DNA from: Empedobacter brevis_A
Lineage (GTDB): Bacteria; Bacteroidota; Bacteroidia; Flavobacteriales; Weeksellaceae
Assembly (NCBI RefSeq): GCF_965118635.1
Contig: NZ_CBCPHV010000007.1
Location: 46,077-110,076 of the forward strand
Direction: 5' to 3'
DNA length: 64,000 nt
The stretch's first letter is position 1, and every line of letters starts with the position of its first letter. Of this stretch, positions 61,488 through 64,000 are shown piece by piece. Both the position numbers and the translations under genes were made by a program. The notes beneath the pieces are model-generated. The model did no database searches. It saw only the letters and a list, made by a program, of their open reading frames with translations, and was not told where the DNA came from.

Positions 61488-62795
61488 ATGTCAACAGAAA
61501 AACAATTACATTTCGATACTTTACAAGTACACGCTGGTCAAGAAGTAGATCCAACAACAGGTTCTCGCGCTGTGCCAATTTATCAAACTTCTTCTTATGT
61601 GTTCAATGATGCTGAGCATGGAGCAAATTTATTTGCCTTAAAAGAATTTGGTAATATTTATACAAGAATTCAAAATCCAACAACTGACGTTTTCGAAAAA
61701 CGTATTGCTGCCCTTGAAGGCGGAGTTGCGGCATTAGCTGTCTCATCAGGACAAGCAGCACAATTTATTGCATTGAATAATATTTTAGAAACTGGAGATA
61801 ATTTTGTCTCAGCATCTAATTTATATGGAGGAACTTATAATCAATTCAAAGTTGGATTTAAACGTTTAGGAGTAGAAGCTCGTTTTGCGAAAGATGCAGA
61901 TCCTTCAATTATAGAATCTTTAATTGACGAGAATACAAAAGCAATTTATGCTGAAACAATAGGAAACCCAAGTTTTAATATTCCAGATTTTGAAGCAATT
62001 GCTACAATTGCACAAAAACATAACATTCCATTTATAGTAGATAATACATTCGGTGCAGGTGGTTATATTTTCAAACCATTGCAACATGGAGCAAATATTG
62101 TCGTTGAATCTGCAACAAAATGGATCGGAGGACATGGAACTTCGATTGGTGGGGTGATTATTGATGGCGGAAATTATGATTGGGGAAATGGTAAATTCCC
62201 TCAGTTCTCTCAACCATCTGAAGGTTATCATGGTTTAGTTTTTTCTGATGTTTTCGGAGTTAATGGACCTTTTGGTAATATTCAGTTTATTATTCGAGCG
62301 CGTGTTGAAGGTTTACGTGATTTTGGTCCTGCAATTTCTCCTTTCAATTCATTCTTATTATTACAAGGTTTAGAAACTTTATCTTTAAGAGTTCAGAAAC
62401 ATTTAGATAATACGTTAGAAATTGCACATTGGTTAGAAAATCATCCACAAGTAGAAAAAGTAAATTATCCTGGATTAACATCTTCTCCAAGTCATCATTT
62501 GGCAAAAAAATATTTAGAAAATGGTTTTGGAGCTGTATTATCTTTCCAAATAAAAGGAGATTCGGCTAAAGCAAATCAATTTATTGATAGTTTAGAATTA
62601 ATTAGTCATTTAGCAAATGTTGGCGATGCAAAATCATTAATTATTCATCCATCAGCAACAACTCATCAACAATTAAGTGATGATGAACAAAAATCTGCTG
62701 GAGTTTTCCCAGGTTTATTAAGGCTTTCAGTTGGTATCGAATATATTGATGATATTAAAAATGATCTTCAGCAAGCTTTTGATAAAATTAAATAA
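61488..62795 (+). CDS. metY: O-acetylhomoserine sulfhydrylase
   Basis: A 435-residue PLP enzyme converting O-acetylhomoserine and sulfide to homocysteine. Evidence: FDTLQVHAGQEVDPTTGSRAVPIYQTSSYVFND near 9-41, YTRIQNPTTDVFEKRIAALEGG near 58-79, AVSSGQAAQ, and the PLP lysine Lys211 in ESATKWIGGHGTSIGG. The C-terminal SVGIEYIDDIKNDLQQAF is the family's end. It is followed 27 bases later by metX, giving direct sulfhydrylation with both enzymes. A structured leader precedes it. Confidence 0.97.
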   Translation: MSTEKQLHFDTLQVHAGQEVDPTTGSRAVPIYQTSSYVFNDAEHGANLFALKEFGNIYTRIQNPTTDVFEKRIAALEGGVAALAVSSGQAAQFIALNNILETGDNFVSASNLYGGTYNQFKVGFKRLGVEARFAKDADPSIIESLIDENTKAIYAETIGNPSFNIPDFEAIATIAQKHNIPFIVDNTFGAGGYIFKPLQHGANIVVESATKWIGGHGTSIGGVIIDGGNYDWGNGKFPQFSQPSEGYHGLVFSDVFGVNGPFGNIQFIIRARVEGLRDFGPAISPFNSFLLLQGLETLSLRVQKHLDNTLEIAHWLENHPQVEKVNYPGLTSSPSHHLAKKYLENGFGAVLSFQIKGDSAKANQFIDSLELISHLANVGDAKSLIIHPSATTHQQLSDDEQKSAGVFPGLLRLSVGIEYIDDIKNDLQQAFDKIK

Positions 62796-62822
62796 ACAAA
62801 GTTTTAGTTATACATTTATTCA

Positions 62823-63830
62823 GTGGATTTTCATCAATACAATTATACAAAACCATTTCAGTTAGAAAATGGTCAAATTCTCGAAAATTTAACTATTGCA
62901 TATCACACAGCTGGAACGTTAAACTCCAAAAAAAATAATATAATCTGGGTTTGTCATGCTTTAACGGCAAACTCGGATGTTTTTGATTGGTGGGCTGGTC
63001 TTTTTGGAGAAAATGAATTGTTCAATCCAAAAGATCATTTTATCATTTGTGCAAATGTGATAGGATCTAATTACGGAACAACAAATCCTTTGTCTACAAA
63101 TCCTAAAACAAAAAAGCCTTATTATCGAGATTTCCCTATAATTACGATAAAAGATATGGCAAATGCTCATCAACTTTTAGCCGATTATTTAGAAATATCA
63201 AATATTCATTTATTAATAGGAGGTTCACTCGGAGGACAGCAAGCATTAGAATTTACTTTATTAAATAAAGTGAAAGTAGATAATTTAGTATTGTTAGCAA
63301 CTAATGCTGTACATTCTCCTTGGGGAATTGCTTTCAACGAATCACAACGATTAGCAATTGAAGCAGATTCTAGTTTTTATGAATTGACAAATGATGGAGG
63401 AAAAAATGGGTTGATTGCAGCCAGAACTATTGCGATGTTATCTTATCGTACATACACTATATATAATGATAAACAAAAAGACGAGGATTTTATTTCTGAT
63501 GATTTCAAAGCTTCTTCTTATCAAAAATATCAGGGGCAAAAGTTAGCGAATCGATTTAATGCACATTCATATTGGATACTTTCTAAAGCAATGGATTCAC
63601 AAAATATAGCACGAAATAGAAATACTTTAGAAGAATCGTTAACTCAAATTTCCTCGAATACATTAGTAATTGGTATTTCTTCAGATATTTTATTTCCACC
63701 TTTGGAACAAAAATTTATTGCGAAGCATATTCCAAATGCTAAATATTTCGAAATAGATTCTATTTATGGCCATGATGGTTTTTTGGTTGAATTAGATAAG
63801 CTGAATAATATTTTGAGAGAATTAGCATAA
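62823..63830 (+). CDS. metX: Homoserine O-acetyltransferase
   Basis: A 335-residue alpha/beta hydrolase-fold enzyme making O-acetylhomoserine, the substrate of the upstream MetY. The nucleophile is Ser135 in LIGGSLGGQQALEF, the acid is near SSDILFPP and the His in YGHDGFL near 316, all in the MetX pattern. CHALTANSDVFDWW and FIICANVIGSNYGTTNPLSTNP are family blocks. The start is GTG at 62823. The window ends 170 bases later. Confidence 0.96.
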   Translation: MDFHQYNYTKPFQLENGQILENLTIAYHTAGTLNSKKNNIIWVCHALTANSDVFDWWAGLFGENELFNPKDHFIICANVIGSNYGTTNPLSTNPKTKKPYYRDFPIITIKDMANAHQLLADYLEISNIHLLIGGSLGGQQALEFTLLNKVKVDNLVLLATNAVHSPWGIAFNESQRLAIEADSSFYELTNDGGKNGLIAARTIAMLSYRTYTIYNDKQKDEDFISDDFKASSYQKYQGQKLANRFNAHSYWILSKAMDSQNIARNRNTLEESLTQISSNTLVIGISSDILFPPLEQKFIAKHIPNAKYFEIDSIYGHDGFLVELDKLNNILRELA

Positions 63831-64000
63831 ACTTTAGTGTTAATAACGTCATCGAAATAATATTTAAAGGTTTTTCTTCGAAGAATATTTCCTATTTTTC
63901 TATTATATAAAAGAGCATTTTCGCTTTAAAAAGGCTTATAAAGGGACTCGAACCAAAAAAGTTCAAAAAATATTTATCGTTATACCAGCAAGTTAGGTAG
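63831..64000. other. Spacer after metX with a tRNA T-arm-like fragment
   Basis: No coding potential seen. On the minus strand GGTTCGAGTCCC (complement at 63944-63955) matches the T-arm of a tRNA, but an intact cloverleaf could not be built within the window: D- and anticodon stems do not pair convincingly. It may be a tRNA 3'-end scar, or a tRNA truncated by the window edge. Confidence 0.3.

Noticed and set aside
63940..64000. A complete minus-strand tRNA gene at the right edge
   Set aside because: Only the T-arm fits; D-stem and anticodon-stem pairs fail for every alignment tried by eye, and the 5' acceptor half is outside the window.
1..64000. CRISPR arrays, insertion sequences, prophage genes and rRNA operons
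   Set aside because: No repeat-spacer pattern, transposase, integrase, phage structural gene or rRNA-like sequence was found.

Overview
The window looks like chromosome of a flavobacterium (Bacteroidota, Weeksellaceae-type such as Empedobacter or Chryseobacterium relatives; genus is an inference). The signs are very A+T-rich DNA, TAnnTTTG-type -7 promoter elements instead of sigma70 -10 boxes, almost no Shine-Dalgarno sequences, a fused MurF-Alr protein, a split atpDC pair, a complete bat (aerotolerance) operon, and two proteins with C-terminal type IX secretion sorting domains. No transposase, integrase, CRISPR array, rRNA or intact tRNA was seen.

Layout. 1-9.3 kb: the 3' end of a surface-polysaccharide locus, visibly more A+T-rich than the rest: flippase (cut by the window edge), four glycosyltransferases, a hexapeptide acetyltransferase, two Wzy/ligase-type membrane proteins, and a convergent polyprenyl-phosphate sugar transferase that would start the repeat unit. 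9.4-19.7 kb: housekeeping genes tdk, murF-alr, a patatin/BamA-like protein, ybeY, mnmG, a methyltransferase and two lipoproteins. Two near-perfect parS (ParB-binding) sites flank mnmG, suggesting an origin-proximal position. 19.8-33.3 kb: short mixed-strand operons (lipoprotein, pirin, a 39-residue membrane peptide, a SerA-like dehydrogenase, diacylglycerol kinase, sufE, a CPA2 antiporter, GT9, LysE, RNase R, GT25, asnA, rpiB). 33.3-38.7 kb: pgk and an ABC ATPase/membrane protein pair, between unusually long A+T-rich spacers that contain DnaA-box-like sequences and degenerate repeats. 38.7-46.3 kb: moxR-DUF58-batABCD operon with a dyad operator candidate beside its promoter. 46.4-49.7 kb: small peptides, a LytS-type kinase, a CPBP protease and a LytTR regulator in one tight array. 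49.8-58.9 kb: marC, rnpA, a bacilliredoxin, two T9SS cargo proteins, asd, an ECF sigma factor with a probable anti-sigma factor, and ribF. 59-63.8 kb: atpD-atpC and metY-metX, the latter behind a long structured leader.

How the genes work together. The first block builds and exports a surface glycan. asd (aspartate semialdehyde), metX (homoserine acetylation) and metY (sulfhydrylation) are three steps of the aspartate-to-methionine route. The Bat operon is a self-contained MoxR/VWA/TPR chaperone-like membrane system. Most transcription units end in clear intrinsic hairpins, many of them bidirectional between convergent genes.

The most unusual items are the parS pair (one inside a coding sequence), the peptide-kinase-protease-regulator array, the unclassified leader of metYX, the hairpin between atpD and atpC, and the hairpin leader of rnr. 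All structure and promoter calls were made by eye. No alignment, folding or database search was run.
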